DNA of 64,000 nt. Source: Halopseudomonas oceani (lineage in GTDB: Bacteria; Pseudomonadota; Gammaproteobacteria; Pseudomonadales; Pseudomonadaceae). The translations under genes were made by a program, and so were the position numbers. A model generated the notes under the pieces. It was not told the DNA's origin and did no database searches. It saw only the letters and a program-made list of their open reading frames with translations. The stretch is taken from the NCBI RefSeq assembly GCF_002903165.1, contig NZ_PPSK01000003.1:1-64000 (forward strand). Direction: 5' to 3'. Below are positions 16,932 to 25,725 of this stretch, in pieces. Each line of letters opens with the position of its first letter. The stretch's first letter is position 1.

Positions 16932-17026
16932 CCGCGCGAAATTAATTACCTGTTTTTGCACAAAATCTTGCGCCATAAGCAATAAAAAACTAAAAATACT
17001 AAAAATACCGCAATTGAGTAAAATTC

Positions 17027-17515
17027 ATGAACAATCTCAACCTCGATCGCTACGATCTGAAGATTCTCGCCGCCCTGCAACACGACGCCCGCATCAGCAA
17101 TCAGGAGCTGGCCGAGCGCATCGGTCTGTCCCCTTCGCCCTGCTCGCGCCGAGTCAAACAACTGGAGGAAAGTGGCCTGATTCGACGCCAGGTCGCATTG
17201 CTTGACCCAGCCAAGCTGGGCCTCAAACTGACGGCTTTCGTGATGATCGGCATGGACCGCCATACCCCCGAGCGCTTTGCCGGCTTCGAGAAGATAATCG
17301 GCCAATGTCCCGAGGTGCTCGACTGTTGCCTGGTCACCGGGATGGATGCCGACTACCACCTGCGGGTGGTGGTACCTGACATGGAGCACTACCAGCAGCT
17401 GCTGCTGGGCACGCTGACCCGCATTGAAGGCGTATCCAGCGTCCGCTCCAGCTTCGTACTCAATCAGATCATCGCCAGTACCGAGCTGCCGCTGAAACAT
17501 CTTGGCCTCAACTGA
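17027..17515 (+). CDS. Lrp/AsnC-family transcriptional regulator
   Basis: A 162-residue protein. The N-terminal winged helix-turn-helix (LDRYDLKILAALQHDARISN, then ELAERIGLSPSPCSRRVKQLEESG) is the typical AsnC-type DNA-binding domain, followed by the RAM/AsnC ligand-binding domain (CCLVTGMDADYHLRVVVPD). These proteins sense amino acids and often regulate a neighbouring gene and themselves; the A/T-rich upstream tract is a plausible operator. The target is not obvious; a divergent transcript may exist to the left. Confidence 0.92.
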   Translation: MNNLNLDRYDLKILAALQHDARISNQELAERIGLSPSPCSRRVKQLEESGLIRRQVALLDPAKLGLKLTAFVMIGMDRHTPERFAGFEKIIGQCPEVLDCCLVTGMDADYHLRVVVPDMEHYQQLLLGTLTRIEGVSSVRSSFVLNQIIASTELPLKHLGLN

Positions 17516-17587
17516 GTAGAACCGTACGCGCAGGACGACTGACTACCCGGTATACTGCCGCTCCCCCTTTTTCTAACGGAGCCGCTC

Positions 17588-17788
17588 GTGAACTACGAAC
17601 AGTTCGAAGCCATTGCCATGCCCCTGATGATCTTTGGCCTTGTCGCCTTCATGGGTTTTATCGTCTGGGATCTGGCCAAGGAATCCAAAGCTGGCCGCTA
17701 CGGCACCGCGGTGCTGTTTTTTGCGTTGGGCCTGGGCGTGTTCGCCTTCATCGTCAAGGAAGTCATGATCATGGTGCTGGAGCACTGA
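17588..17788 (+). CDS. DUF2788 small membrane protein
   Basis: A 66-residue protein with a GTG start and two hydrophobic segments (residues about 9-27 and 39-62) separated by a basic KESKAGRYGT loop. This pattern matches DUF2788 proteins of Pseudomonas. Function unknown. The gap to the following TetR gene is 95 bases. Confidence 0.8.
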   Translation: MNYEQFEAIAMPLMIFGLVAFMGFIVWDLAKESKAGRYGTAVLFFALGLGVFAFIVKEVMIMVLEH

Positions 17789-17882
17789 CCGATTCGGCCG
17801 CCTTTCTGACCATTATCCCCGCTGACCCAACATCTGAATCCTGATTCACTAGGCAACAAAGAAGTGAACAAGGGTTCAGAGT

Positions 17883-18521
17883 ATGGCCTACCGCACCACC
17901 GCCAGCCGTATCGAGCGCGATCAGGCGTTGCGCGAACATATCCTCGACTGCGCCGTACAACAGGTCGCAGAAGGCGGCTTCAGCTCGCTGACCATGAGCG
18001 CCCTGGCGCGCAGCGCCGGGGTAGCTACTGGCAGCCTGTATCGGCACTTCTCGGGCAAGGGTGAACTGGCTGCCGACGTTTTCATCAAGGCAACCCGGCT
18101 GGAACTCGACACCCTCAAACAGCAGTTTCAAGCCAAGGGCCGCGCGGCTGATCGCCTGCGCAACGGCCTGACCCAATTTGCTGCACGCGCATGGCATAGC
18201 CGCCAGCTGGCCTACGCACTGATCGCCGAACCGGCAGAGGAAGAGGTCGAAACCCAGCGCCTGTACTACCGCCAGGCCTACGCCTCGCTCTACGGCGAGT
18301 TGATCGCCGAGGGCATCGCCGACGGCAGCTTCCAGGTCGAAAACATCCCACTGACATCCGCCTGCGTGGTTGGCGCCGTAGCCGAATCGCTGGTCGGCCC
18401 ACTCTCGCCGCAGGCCCGTGCAGATCGTGAGAGCGGCCTGCCCAGTGAATCACTGGAAGCGGTCACCCTCGCCATTGTTCGTTTCTGTCTGCGCGCCATC
18501 AACGCCAAGGAGGTCCCATGA
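17883..18521 (+). CDS. TetR-family transcriptional regulator
   Basis: A 212-residue protein. Residues about 15-62 form the TetR helix-turn-helix (ILDCAVQQVAEGGFSSLTMS, ALARSAGVATGSLYRHFSGKG). The C-terminal part is the ligand-binding domain. Its stop overlaps the ATG of the next gene (ATGA), so it is co-transcribed with the dehydrogenase and thioesterase and likely regulates that operon in response to an acyl-CoA or fatty acid. The order TetR then acyl-CoA dehydrogenase is, as I recall, shared with P. aeruginosa PA3973-PA3972. Confidence 0.88.
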   Translation: MAYRTTASRIERDQALREHILDCAVQQVAEGGFSSLTMSALARSAGVATGSLYRHFSGKGELAADVFIKATRLELDTLKQQFQAKGRAADRLRNGLTQFAARAWHSRQLAYALIAEPAEEEVETQRLYYRQAYASLYGELIAEGIADGSFQVENIPLTSACVVGAVAESLVGPLSPQARADRESGLPSESLEAVTLAIVRFCLRAINAKEVP

Positions 18522-20170
18522 ATCAGCTGCACCAATACGCCGAAACCCACGAGGTCACCAATCAGGTGCCACCGCTGGACAGCCTGAACCTGTACCGCAG
18601 CGACCTGCCTTTGCAGGAGTGGGTGCGCCGCTACCACGGTGGCTGGGCTGACGAGCAGCTCAGTGCTTACGGTCAGTTGGCTGGCGGCACGCTGATGGAA
18701 GCCGGCTTTCTCGCCAACGAAAACAAGCCGGTTTTCAAAAGCCACGACCGCTATGGACACCGCGTCGACATGGTTGACTTCCACCCGGCCTATCACGAGC
18801 TGATGAGCGCCGGCATTCAGGCCGGAATCACCAGTGCGCCGTGGAATGATCCACGTCCCGGCGCGCAGGTCGCCCGCGCCGCCACCATGTACCTGCACAA
18901 CCAGGCTGAAGCTGGCACCAGTTGCCCAATGACCATGACCTTTGCCTGCGTGCCGGCGCTGCGCCTGCAGCCGGATATCGCTGAAACCTGGCTGCCGAAA
19001 ATCCTCTCCGGCCAGTACGACCCGCGCAACCTGCCCATCGCGCAGAAGACCGGTGCCACCATAGGCATGGCAATGACCGAAAAACAGGGCGGTACCGACG
19101 TGCGCGCCAACACCACCCGCGCCTATCCGGTCGGTATCGGCGGTCCGGGGCAGGCGTATGAACTGGTCGGCCACAAGTGGTTCTGTTCGGCACCGATGTG
19201 CGATGCCTTCCTCACCTTGGCCTACACCGACAAGGGCCTCAGCTGCTTCCTGCTGCCGCGTCACCGCCCGGACGGCAGCCGCAATGAGTTCTACGTCCAA
19301 CGCCTGAAGAACAAACTCGGCAACTGGGCCAACGCCTCCAGTGAAGTCGAATACCGTGGCGCATTGGCCTGGATGATTGGCCCGGAAGGTCGCGGCGTTC
19401 CGACCATCATCGAGATGGTCTCGCTGACCCGCTTTGACTGCATGATCGGCTCCAGCTCGCTGATGCGCCAGGCGCTGACCCAGGCGACGCATCACTGCGC
19501 CCACCGCAGCGTTGGCACCCGGGTGCTGAGCGAACAGCCGCTGATGCAGAACGTGCTGGCCGATCTGGCGCTGGAAAGCGAAGCCGCGCTGGCCTTGACT
19601 ATGCGCATGGGCAAGGCTCTGGACAACGCCCACGATGCGCAGGAGGACAAGTTCGCCCGGCTGGTCACCGCTATCGGCAAATACTGGATCTGCAAGCGCG
19701 CGCCAGGAATGATCAATGAGGCGCAGGAATGCCTTGGCGGCGCTGGTTACGTCGAGGAAACCATCCTGCCGCGACTGTACCGTGAAGCGCCGGTCAACTC
19801 GATCTGGGAAGGCTCAGGCAATGTGCAGTGCCTGGACGTACTGCGTGCACTCTCCAAGGAGCCCGGGGTACTCGATGCCCTGTTTGCCGAGCTGGGTGAC
19901 GGCCACGATTCCACCGCACTCAAGCAGCGTATCGAGCGCATCAAGCAGCAGTTTGCCGACACCGACGACATTCAATACCGCGCCCGCCAACTGACCGAAG
20001 ATGTCGCCATTGCGCTGCAGGCCAAACTGTTGCTCGAGGCCGGCAATAGCACCGTATCAGACGCCTTTATCGCCAGCCGTCTGGGCGAGCACGGCCAGGC
20101 CTACGGCACGCTGCCACGCGGCATAGATGTTGAGGCTCTGGTCGCCCGCTCAACACCAGCCAATCTGTGA
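18518..20170 (+). CDS. AidB-like acyl-CoA dehydrogenase
   Basis: A 550-residue flavoprotein that aligns by eye with E. coli AidB along its whole length (EAGTSCPMTMTFA, GMAMTEKQGGTDV, NKLGNWANASSEVE, VNSIWEGSGNVQCLDVLRAL). AidB-type proteins are FAD acyl-CoA dehydrogenases linked to the adaptive response to alkylation and have a C-terminal domain that in E. coli binds DNA. Whether this homologue binds DNA cannot be judged from the sequence. It overlaps the TetR gene by four bases and precedes a thioesterase by 10 bases. Confidence 0.88.
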   Translation: MNQLHQYAETHEVTNQVPPLDSLNLYRSDLPLQEWVRRYHGGWADEQLSAYGQLAGGTLMEAGFLANENKPVFKSHDRYGHRVDMVDFHPAYHELMSAGIQAGITSAPWNDPRPGAQVARAATMYLHNQAEAGTSCPMTMTFACVPALRLQPDIAETWLPKILSGQYDPRNLPIAQKTGATIGMAMTEKQGGTDVRANTTRAYPVGIGGPGQAYELVGHKWFCSAPMCDAFLTLAYTDKGLSCFLLPRHRPDGSRNEFYVQRLKNKLGNWANASSEVEYRGALAWMIGPEGRGVPTIIEMVSLTRFDCMIGSSSLMRQALTQATHHCAHRSVGTRVLSEQPLMQNVLADLALESEAALALTMRMGKALDNAHDAQEDKFARLVTAIGKYWICKRAPGMINEAQECLGGAGYVEETILPRLYREAPVNSIWEGSGNVQCLDVLRALSKEPGVLDALFAELGDGHDSTALKQRIERIKQQFADTDDIQYRARQLTEDVAIALQAKLLLEAGNSTVSDAFIASRLGEHGQAYGTLPRGIDVEALVARSTPANL

Positions 20171-20180
20171 GGGCGCGCGC

Positions 20181-20621
20181 ATGAACAAAACACAGCAACA
20201 GATCGAAGAGCTGGTTCGCAACGGCTTTGACCGCGCCCCCTTTCTCGGCGACCTTGGCGTACAACTGGTCGCCTGCGGGCCGGGTTGGGTAGAAACCCAA
20301 CTCACTATCTTGCATCGCCACGGCCAGCAGAACGGCTTCGTGCACGCAGGCGTTCAAGGCACCATCGCCGACCATAGCGCCGGGGCGGCCGCTGCAACCC
20401 TGGTGCCGGAAGGCTTTGCCCCGCTGACGGTCGAGTTCAAGCTCAACCTGCTGCGCCCAGCCCTGTGCGACACCCTTCTGTGCCGCGCCGAAGTACTCAA
20501 GCCGGGCAAGCAGATCAGCGTGGTGGAGGCTGAAGTATTTGCGCTGCAGGACGGCAAGAAACGGCTATTCAGCAAAGCCACCGTGACCATCGCCGTGGTC
20601 TCGGCCGCAGGACTGGCCTAG
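20181..20621 (+). CDS. PaaI-family hotdog thioesterase
   Basis: A 146-residue single hotdog-domain protein. The signature NGFVHAGVQGTIADHSAGAAA (near residues 54-74, quoted only in part) is that of the PaaI/YdiI acyl-CoA thioesterase branch, with the expected catalytic Asp in the ADHSAG helix. The ATG at 20181 has GAGGG upstream. It is the third gene of the TetR / AidB-like operon and probably hydrolyses an acyl-CoA product or substrate of the dehydrogenase. Confidence 0.85.
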   Translation: MNKTQQQIEELVRNGFDRAPFLGDLGVQLVACGPGWVETQLTILHRHGQQNGFVHAGVQGTIADHSAGAAAATLVPEGFAPLTVEFKLNLLRPALCDTLLCRAEVLKPGKQISVVEAEVFALQDGKKRLFSKATVTIAVVSAAGLA

Positions 20622-20699
20622 GGTCTGTCGCTGGCAGTCGCAGCCAGACAGAGGGACAATAGTTGCCGCCAACCGCCGCCGATCTAATCAGGGAATCGT

Positions 20700-21320
20700 A
20701 TGAAGCAACGCCCCCGCTCAGCTCAAACACGCCCGCCGCAGCGCTTTCGTCGCAAACCTGCGCCGCCGCCCGCGGAGCCGCGCCTGGTCGCACTGAACAA
20801 GCCCTTCGATGTACTAACCCAATTCACCGACGGGGATGGACGGGCGACATTGCGCGACTATGTCGACATCCCCGGGGTCTACCCGGCCGGGCGACTGGAC
20901 CGCGACAGCGAGGGCCTGCTGCTGCTGACCAACGACGGTCGCCTGCAGGCGCGCATCACCGATCCAAAACACAAGTTGGCCAAGACCTACTGGGTGCAGG
21001 TCGAAGGCGAACCGAGCGAGCAACAGCTGGCGCAGCTGCGCGCAGGACCGGAGCTGAACGACGGGCCCACGCGTCCGGCCGAGGTCGAACAGATCGATGA
21101 GCCGACGCTTTGGCCGCGCAACCCGCCGGTGCGGTTTCGCAAGAGCATTCCAACCAGTTGGCTGGCCATCACCATCCGCGAAGGCCGCAACCGGCAGGTC
21201 CGCCGTATGACAGCCGCAGTCGGCCTGCCAACCCTGCGGCTGGTACGCATACGCATCGGCGACTGGGCCCTGGACGACCTGCAACCGGGAGAGTGGCGCG
21301 AACTGCCAAGCTCCAGCTGA
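20700..21320 (+). CDS. rluE: 23S rRNA pseudouridine(2457) synthase RluE
   Basis: A 206-residue RsuA-family pseudouridine synthase. The catalytic motif [17 protein letters not shown] (the Asp after R-L is the nucleophile) is near residue 64, and [16 protein letters not shown] is near residue 160. A basic, Arg/Pro-rich N-terminal extension of about 25 residues lacks an S4 domain, as in RluE and its relatives. It modifies U2457 of 23S rRNA. Confidence 0.88.
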   Translation: MKQRPRSAQTRPPQRFRRKPAPPPAEPRLVALNKPFDVLTQFTDGDGRATLRDYVDIPGVYPAGRLDRDSEGLLLLTNDGRLQARITDPKHKLAKTYWVQVEGEPSEQQLAQLRAGPELNDGPTRPAEVEQIDEPTLWPRNPPVRFRKSIPTSWLAITIREGRNRQVRRMTAAVGLPTLRLVRIRIGDWALDDLQPGEWRELPSSS

Positions 21321-21373
21321 GACCAACACCGTAAGATCCCATCACTCAACGACAACAACAGGATGGCTACCCG

Positions 21374-22840
21374 ATGAACATTCCCAAGCTGCTAGCGGTC
21401 AACGCCCGCAAGTTTCCCGCAGGCGAGGCGCTGATCACCGCAGACTGCCGTCTCAGCTGGGCCGAGCTGCACGACCAGAGCCTGCGTCTGGCAGCCCATC
21501 TGCATGAGCAGTACCAGATTGGCAGCGGCGACCGCGTTGCCCTCTACATGCCCAACAGCTATGGCTGGGTACTGAGCTACTTTGCCGTTATCAATCTTGG
21601 CGCGATTGTCGTACCGGTCAACGCCCGCCTGACAACCGCAGAGCTGGAATACATCCTGGGTGATTGTGACGCCCGTCTGGTCATCGCCCAGGGCGACCAC
21701 GCCGACCGTGCCAGCACTTTGGCTCCCTGCCTGCGTCTGGATCAGCCGGGCGCCCAGGTTCTGGACATGCAGAGCCGCTGGAACGTCGCCGAGATCCCCT
21801 CCGATCAGCCCTGCACTCTGCTGTACACCTCCGGCACCACGGGCAAGCCCAAAGGCGTGTTGTTCCACCACCATGCCCTGCTGACCGTGGCCACCGCCTC
21901 GGCAGTAGAAATGGACATGCGCCCGCACAGCCGCCTGTTGCACATGATGCCGCTGACCCACTCGGCGCCACTCAACGTCTTTTTACTGGGCGGCACCTAT
22001 GTTGGCGCAGCCCACGTGGTATTGCCGGAATTTCACCCCAAGCTGCTGGACACGGTTGAGCAGGAGCGCACTACCCACTTCTTTGGCGCACCCATTGCCT
22101 TCCTGATGACCGCCCAACAGCCGGACATCACCGCCCGTGACATAAGCTCGATGCAGGCTTGGGTCTACGGCGGCGGTCCGCTGTCCAGCGAGCAGGTCGG
22201 GCTGATTGCCGAACGCATGCGCACTGACCGCCTGTACTGCGTCTACGGCCTGACCGAAGCAGGCCCCAGCGGCACCATCATGATGCCGGACGAGCACCCT
22301 GGCAAAGCCGGCTCGATCGGCCGCCGCGGTGCGCTGCACACCGAGCTGCGCTTGATCGACGAGCACGGCAAGGAAGTGGAAGGTGAAGGTACCGGCCAGA
22401 TCCAGATCCGCACCGAAGGCATGATGCTTGGCTACTGGAACAAACCCGAAGCCACCGCCGAGTGCCTGCACAGCGACGGCTGGCTGGACTCGGGCGACCT
22501 CGCCCGTCGCGACGCCGATGGCTATTACTGGGTGCTGGGCCGCGCCAAGGAACTGATTATTTCCGGCGGTGTGAATGTCTACCCGCGGGAGATTGAAGTC
22601 GCGTTGGAAGGTCACCCGAACATCGTCGAAGTCGCCGTGTTCGGCGTACCGCACCCGCAGTGGGGCGAGACCGTGAAAGCGGTGGTGGTGCTGCGCGAGT
22701 CAGTTGCCGACCTGCATGCGCAATTGTCTGCCTTTCTTGAACCACTGCTAGCGGACTACAAGCGGCCGCGCCTGTACGCCGAGACGACCGTGCTACCGCG
22801 TAACGCCAATGGCAAGGTAATGAAACACCAGCTGTCGTAG
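21374..22840 (+). CDS. Acyl-CoA ligase (AMP-dependent synthetase)
   Basis: A 488-residue ANL-family adenylating enzyme. The P-loop YTSGTTGKPKG is near residue 152, the adenylate motif VYGLTEAGPSG near 290, and the hinge and catalytic region DSGDLARRDADGYYWVLGRAKELI near 374, with the C-terminal lysine in NANGKVMK. The family ligates a carboxylic or fatty acid to CoA via an acyl-AMP. The acid cannot be named from the sequence. It is followed by a terminator and is not in an operon with rluE by spacing (53 bases) but could be. Confidence 0.88.
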   Translation: MNIPKLLAVNARKFPAGEALITADCRLSWAELHDQSLRLAAHLHEQYQIGSGDRVALYMPNSYGWVLSYFAVINLGAIVVPVNARLTTAELEYILGDCDARLVIAQGDHADRASTLAPCLRLDQPGAQVLDMQSRWNVAEIPSDQPCTLLYTSGTTGKPKGVLFHHHALLTVATASAVEMDMRPHSRLLHMMPLTHSAPLNVFLLGGTYVGAAHVVLPEFHPKLLDTVEQERTTHFFGAPIAFLMTAQQPDITARDISSMQAWVYGGGPLSSEQVGLIAERMRTDRLYCVYGLTEAGPSGTIMMPDEHPGKAGSIGRRGALHTELRLIDEHGKEVEGEGTGQIQIRTEGMMLGYWNKPEATAECLHSDGWLDSGDLARRDADGYYWVLGRAKELIISGGVNVYPREIEVALEGHPNIVEVAVFGVPHPQWGETVKAVVVLRESVADLHAQLSAFLEPLLADYKRPRLYAETTVLPRNANGKVMKHQLS

Positions 22841-22848
22841 CGGCAATA

Positions 22849-22872
22849 AAAAGGCGCCTTCCGGCGCCTTTC
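22849..22872. terminator. Bidirectional intrinsic terminator
   Basis: A perfect AAGGCGCC/GGCGCCTT hairpin (22851-22858 and 22863-22870) with TTCC loop, flanked by A-run and T-run, between the acyl-CoA ligase and the convergent Mpo1-like gene. Confidence 0.88.
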
Positions 22873-22875
22873 TGA

Positions 22876-23298
22876 TTAATACCGTACGCCCGCCAACCCG
22901 AATAGAAAGCCCAGCAGCCAGGCAGGACCAATCAGCAGAAACTGCAGGTCTTTGAAGAAGGACGGCTTCTTACCTTCGACGTGATGGCCGATGAACTGAC
23001 CGATCCAGGCCAGCACAAAGATCCCCAGCGACCACCAGAACACATTCGACATCAAGCTCAGCCCCAGTAGCATCAGCAGACTGACCACCAGCATTGCCAA
23101 GCCGATTTGCCACGACAACAGCAGGTAAAAGACCAGCGCCGCGGCGACCGCAACCATCGCGACCCAAGGATGAATTGCCCAGAGCAAACCGAGCACGCTG
23201 AAGGTAATCAGCGGCACACAGATCCAGTGTGTCAACTTGTTGAAGGGGTTACGGTGGCTTTCACCATATTCATCAAACCACTGATCGATGGCTTTCAT
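22876..23298 (-). CDS. Mpo1-like (DUF962) membrane protein
   Basis: A 140-residue membrane protein with four hydrophobic segments. The opening MKAIDQWFDEYGESHRNP and the later QFIGHHVEGKKPSF motif, with conserved histidines (SHRNPFN, HW, GHH, GH-type), match the Mpo1/YGL010w family; yeast Mpo1 is an Fe2+ dioxygenase for the alpha-oxidation of 2-hydroxy fatty acids. The bacterial role is inferred only. Confidence 0.85.
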   Translation of the reverse strand: MKAIDQWFDEYGESHRNPFNKLTHWICVPLITFSVLGLLWAIHPWVAMVAVAAALVFYLLLSWQIGLAMLVVSLLMLLGLSLMSNVFWWSLGIFVLAWIGQFIGHHVEGKKPSFFKDLQFLLIGPAWLLGFLFGLAGVRY

Positions 23299-23556
23299 AC
23301 AACACCTGTTCTTGTTCGTCTTTTAACCATGAGCGTAGCTCAGTAGTCGAACTATTTACTGAACGACCATCAAGCACCAGTGGCCTGACGAGCCAAAACC
23401 GCCGTTATTGACAATGTTCGCGCAGCAAGCGATGCTCCCTCGCACGCTGCAAAGCGTCCCCGTTCGCGGAAAGGGCTGCGCCCGCTGTACCTCATTTTGA
23501 GTCACCCATACGACACCCAGCCTGCCAGGCGGACACAGGCCCGATAAGGGGATCGT

Positions 23557-24819
23557 ATGTCCAGTAGCAACACCCGGCCCATCAGCAACGGCCGCCTCAA
23601 TCTTGAACAACAACGCAAGCGTGCCAAGGAATTGCTCAAGGCCGTCAACGCGGGCGAACGGGCTGCCCTGACCCGCCTCAGCCAGTGGATACCGCCACGC
23701 AGCGCGACGCTGCGGCTAGCCGACGCCCAATGGGTCATTGCCCGTGAATGCGGCTTTGCCAGTTGGCCCAGGCTCAAGCAACACATCGAGAGCATCAGCC
23801 TGGCCAATCAGCGACTGCAACGCGAGGGCGACCTGGACCGCAAGACCCTGCACATCCGCTGCGGTAGCGATATTCAGCACAGCTTGCGCACCGCAGGCTT
23901 GCACGGTGACTTTCTCGAATTTTCCGACCCATTCTGCATCGGCCCGCTGAGCGACAGCGACCCGCAAACCCTGCTGCGCGAGCGCGCGGCCTTTCTTGCT
24001 GACGCATTCAATCTGGCGCCCGCCGACGCGCTGGGCCGCCAGCAACAGGGTTACGGCACACTACTCAAGCTCGATCAGTATCAACGTATCGTGCTGTGGT
24101 TCGAGCACGACAGCTACGACCAACTGATTCTCGCTTACCTGCTGCATCGCCTGCGCGAGTTGCAGCCTGCTGCCGAGCTGCAGCTGATTGCCGTCGATCA
24201 GGTGCCGGGGGTGGAGCGCTTTATCGGCATTGGCCAACTCGCACCGGAGGTGCTGAGCTGGCTTTGGCCGCAGCGCAAATCGATACAACCCGAACTGCTC
24301 CAGCTCGGCAGCGACGCCTGGCACGCGCTGACAGCAGATGATCCGAGCGCCCTGCTGGCCCTGATTCAAACCGGCACGCCCGCCCTGCCGATGCTTGGCA
24401 AAGCCCTGCACCGGCATCTGCAGCAACTACCGGGACTGCATGACGGACTCGGGCTGACCGAGCGCCTGATCCTGCAGATTCTCCAGCGCGAGGGTGCCCT
24501 GCCTGCAGGCAAGGTCTTTGCCACATTGATGAGGCGTGACGAGCCGCTGCCCTATCTCGGCGACCTGATGTACTGGTGGCTGCTGCAGCCGTTGCTGACC
24601 GGCCCGACGCCGCTGCTGCGCATCGACGACAGCGCGGCGGACTGGCCCCAGCGCATCATTGAGCTGAGCTCGCAGGGTCAGGCTGTGTTGCGCGGCAAAA
24701 CCGATGGCTTCGCCAGCCGCGCTACCGGCTACTGGGTCGGCGGCGTCGAGTTGCAGCCGGGGCGGCCACACTGGCGTTACGATTCGGCACAACAGAGACT
24801 GCATCTGCGCAGCGCCTGA
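23557..24819 (+). CDS. DUF1835 protein with an N-terminal RAKDLLRA-type module
   Basis: A 420-residue protein. The first 75 residues (QRKRAKELLKAVNAGERAAL, ADAQWVIARECGFASWPRLK) are a short helical module also seen at the start of many ankyrin-type and sigma-factor-like proteins. The DUF1835 domain begins near residue 95 (LHIRCGSDIQHSLRTAGL), contains LWFEHDSYDQLIL, and the C-terminal part is DUF3658-like. No activity is known. The region upstream (23299-23556) holds no gene. Confidence 0.75.
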   Translation: MSSSNTRPISNGRLNLEQQRKRAKELLKAVNAGERAALTRLSQWIPPRSATLRLADAQWVIARECGFASWPRLKQHIESISLANQRLQREGDLDRKTLHIRCGSDIQHSLRTAGLHGDFLEFSDPFCIGPLSDSDPQTLLRERAAFLADAFNLAPADALGRQQQGYGTLLKLDQYQRIVLWFEHDSYDQLILAYLLHRLRELQPAAELQLIAVDQVPGVERFIGIGQLAPEVLSWLWPQRKSIQPELLQLGSDAWHALTADDPSALLALIQTGTPALPMLGKALHRHLQQLPGLHDGLGLTERLILQILQREGALPAGKVFATLMRRDEPLPYLGDLMYWWLLQPLLTGPTPLLRIDDSAADWPQRIIELSSQGQAVLRGKTDGFASRATGYWVGGVELQPGRPHWRYDSAQQRLHLRSA

Positions 24820-24844
24820 ACGCCCCGTTGGGCGGGCAAAATGG

Positions 24845-24892
24845 TATGCTAGCGCGCTGTCATGCCAGCACTGATTCAACCTCAGTGCTGGC
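24845..24892 (+). promoter_or_regulatory. Possible thiD leader: -10 box and 11-bp hairpin
   Basis: A TATGCT -10-like box (24845-24850) is followed by a perfect 11-bp inverted repeat: GCCAGCACTGA (24864-24874) and TCAGTGCTGGC (24882-24892), 7-base loop. No T-run follows. It could be a protected 5' end, an attenuator or an operator. No canonical TPP riboswitch motif (CTGAGA) is seen. Confidence 0.45.
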
Positions 24893-24924
24893 TAACCACC
24901 CGTCAGCATGCGGAACACCTTGCC

Positions 24925-25725
24925 ATGACCCAACCCAACCCGTTCAAGCCCGTCGTTCTATGCCTTTCCGGCCACGATCCGAGCGGTGGCGCTGGCCTGC
25001 AGGCAGACATTGAAGCGCTGATCGCGCAGGGCTGCCACGCCGCCCCCACGGTAACCGCCCTGACCGTGCAGGACACCGTCGACGTTAGTGACTTCCGGGT
25101 CCTCGACCGCGAATGGGTCATGGCACAGGCCAACAAGGTCATTAGCGACATGCCGGTTTCGGCGGTCAAGCTGGGCATGCTCGGTTCGGTAGAGATGGTC
25201 GATACGGTGCTGGAGCTGATGCTGCGACTGCCCGATGCGCCGTTGGTTTGCGACCCGGTGCTGCGGGCCGGTGGCGGCGGCTCGCTGGGCAAGGACGATG
25301 TTGGCTTCGCCATTCGCGAGCGCCTGTTCCCGGTCGCCACCATCGCCACGCCGAACCTGCCGGAAGCGCGCATTCTCGCCGAACTGCCGGACGGCAGTGC
25401 CGATGAATGTGCGGCCAAGCTGCTGCCCTACATTCGCCACCTGCTGATCACCGGCGGTCACGGCGACGAGGCCGAAATCCACAACCGCCTCTACTGCGCC
25501 GATGGCAGCAAGCATGACTTCACCTGTCCACGCCTGCCCGGCAGCTATCACGGCTCCGGATGCACTCTGGCGAGCACACTGGCCGGGCGCCTGGCCCTCG
25601 GCGAAGGCCTGGTCAGCGCGGTGCGCTCGTCCCTCGACTACACCTGGCGCACCCTGCGTGATGCCGAGCAGCCCGGCCATGGCCAGTACGTGCCGCGCCG
25701 CCTGCCGCTGGACTTCTGCTCGTGA
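24925..25725 (+). CDS. thiD: Hydroxymethylpyrimidine/phosphomethylpyrimidine kinase
   Basis: A 266-residue ribokinase-fold enzyme starting [21 protein letters not shown]. The substrate loop [15 protein letters not shown] and the C-terminal motif [15 protein letters not shown] (catalytic Cys/Asp region and anion hole) are standard for ThiD, which phosphorylates HMP and then HMP-P to HMP-PP in thiamine synthesis. The ATG at 24925 fits; an upstream GTG-containing extension is unlikely. The stop overlaps thiE. Confidence 0.93.
   Translation: MTQPNPFKPVVLCLSGHDPSGGAGLQADIEALIAQGCHAAPTVTALTVQDTVDVSDFRVLDREWVMAQANKVISDMPVSAVKLGMLGSVEMVDTVLELMLRLPDAPLVCDPVLRAGGGGSLGKDDVGFAIRERLFPVATIATPNLPEARILAELPDGSADECAAKLLPYIRHLLITGGHGDEAEIHNRLYCADGSKHDFTCPRLPGSYHGSGCTLASTLAGRLALGEGLVSAVRSSLDYTWRTLRDAEQPGHGQYVPRRLPLDFCS

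Larger units (their letters stand above)
16438..17026. other. 589-bp intergenic region with several hairpins
   Basis: No convincing long gene lies here. On the plus strand there are a CGAGG/CCTCG hairpin (16478-16497), a 7-bp AAAGGGG/CCCCTTT hairpin (16537-16565), and the strong terminator at 16731-16765. The last 80 bases before the Lrp gene are very A/T-rich, unlike the rest of the window, and suit a promoter with an Lrp-type binding site. The DNA between 16440 and 16720 reads like foreign or degraded sequence; I cannot name it. Confidence 0.7.

Noticed and set aside
18290-19633. Long antisense frame over the AidB-like gene
   Set aside because: Shadow frame; the plus-strand protein matches AidB along its length.
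24820-24924. TPP riboswitch before thiD
   Set aside because: No CTGAGA or ACCTG-type motifs; only a simple hairpin is present.
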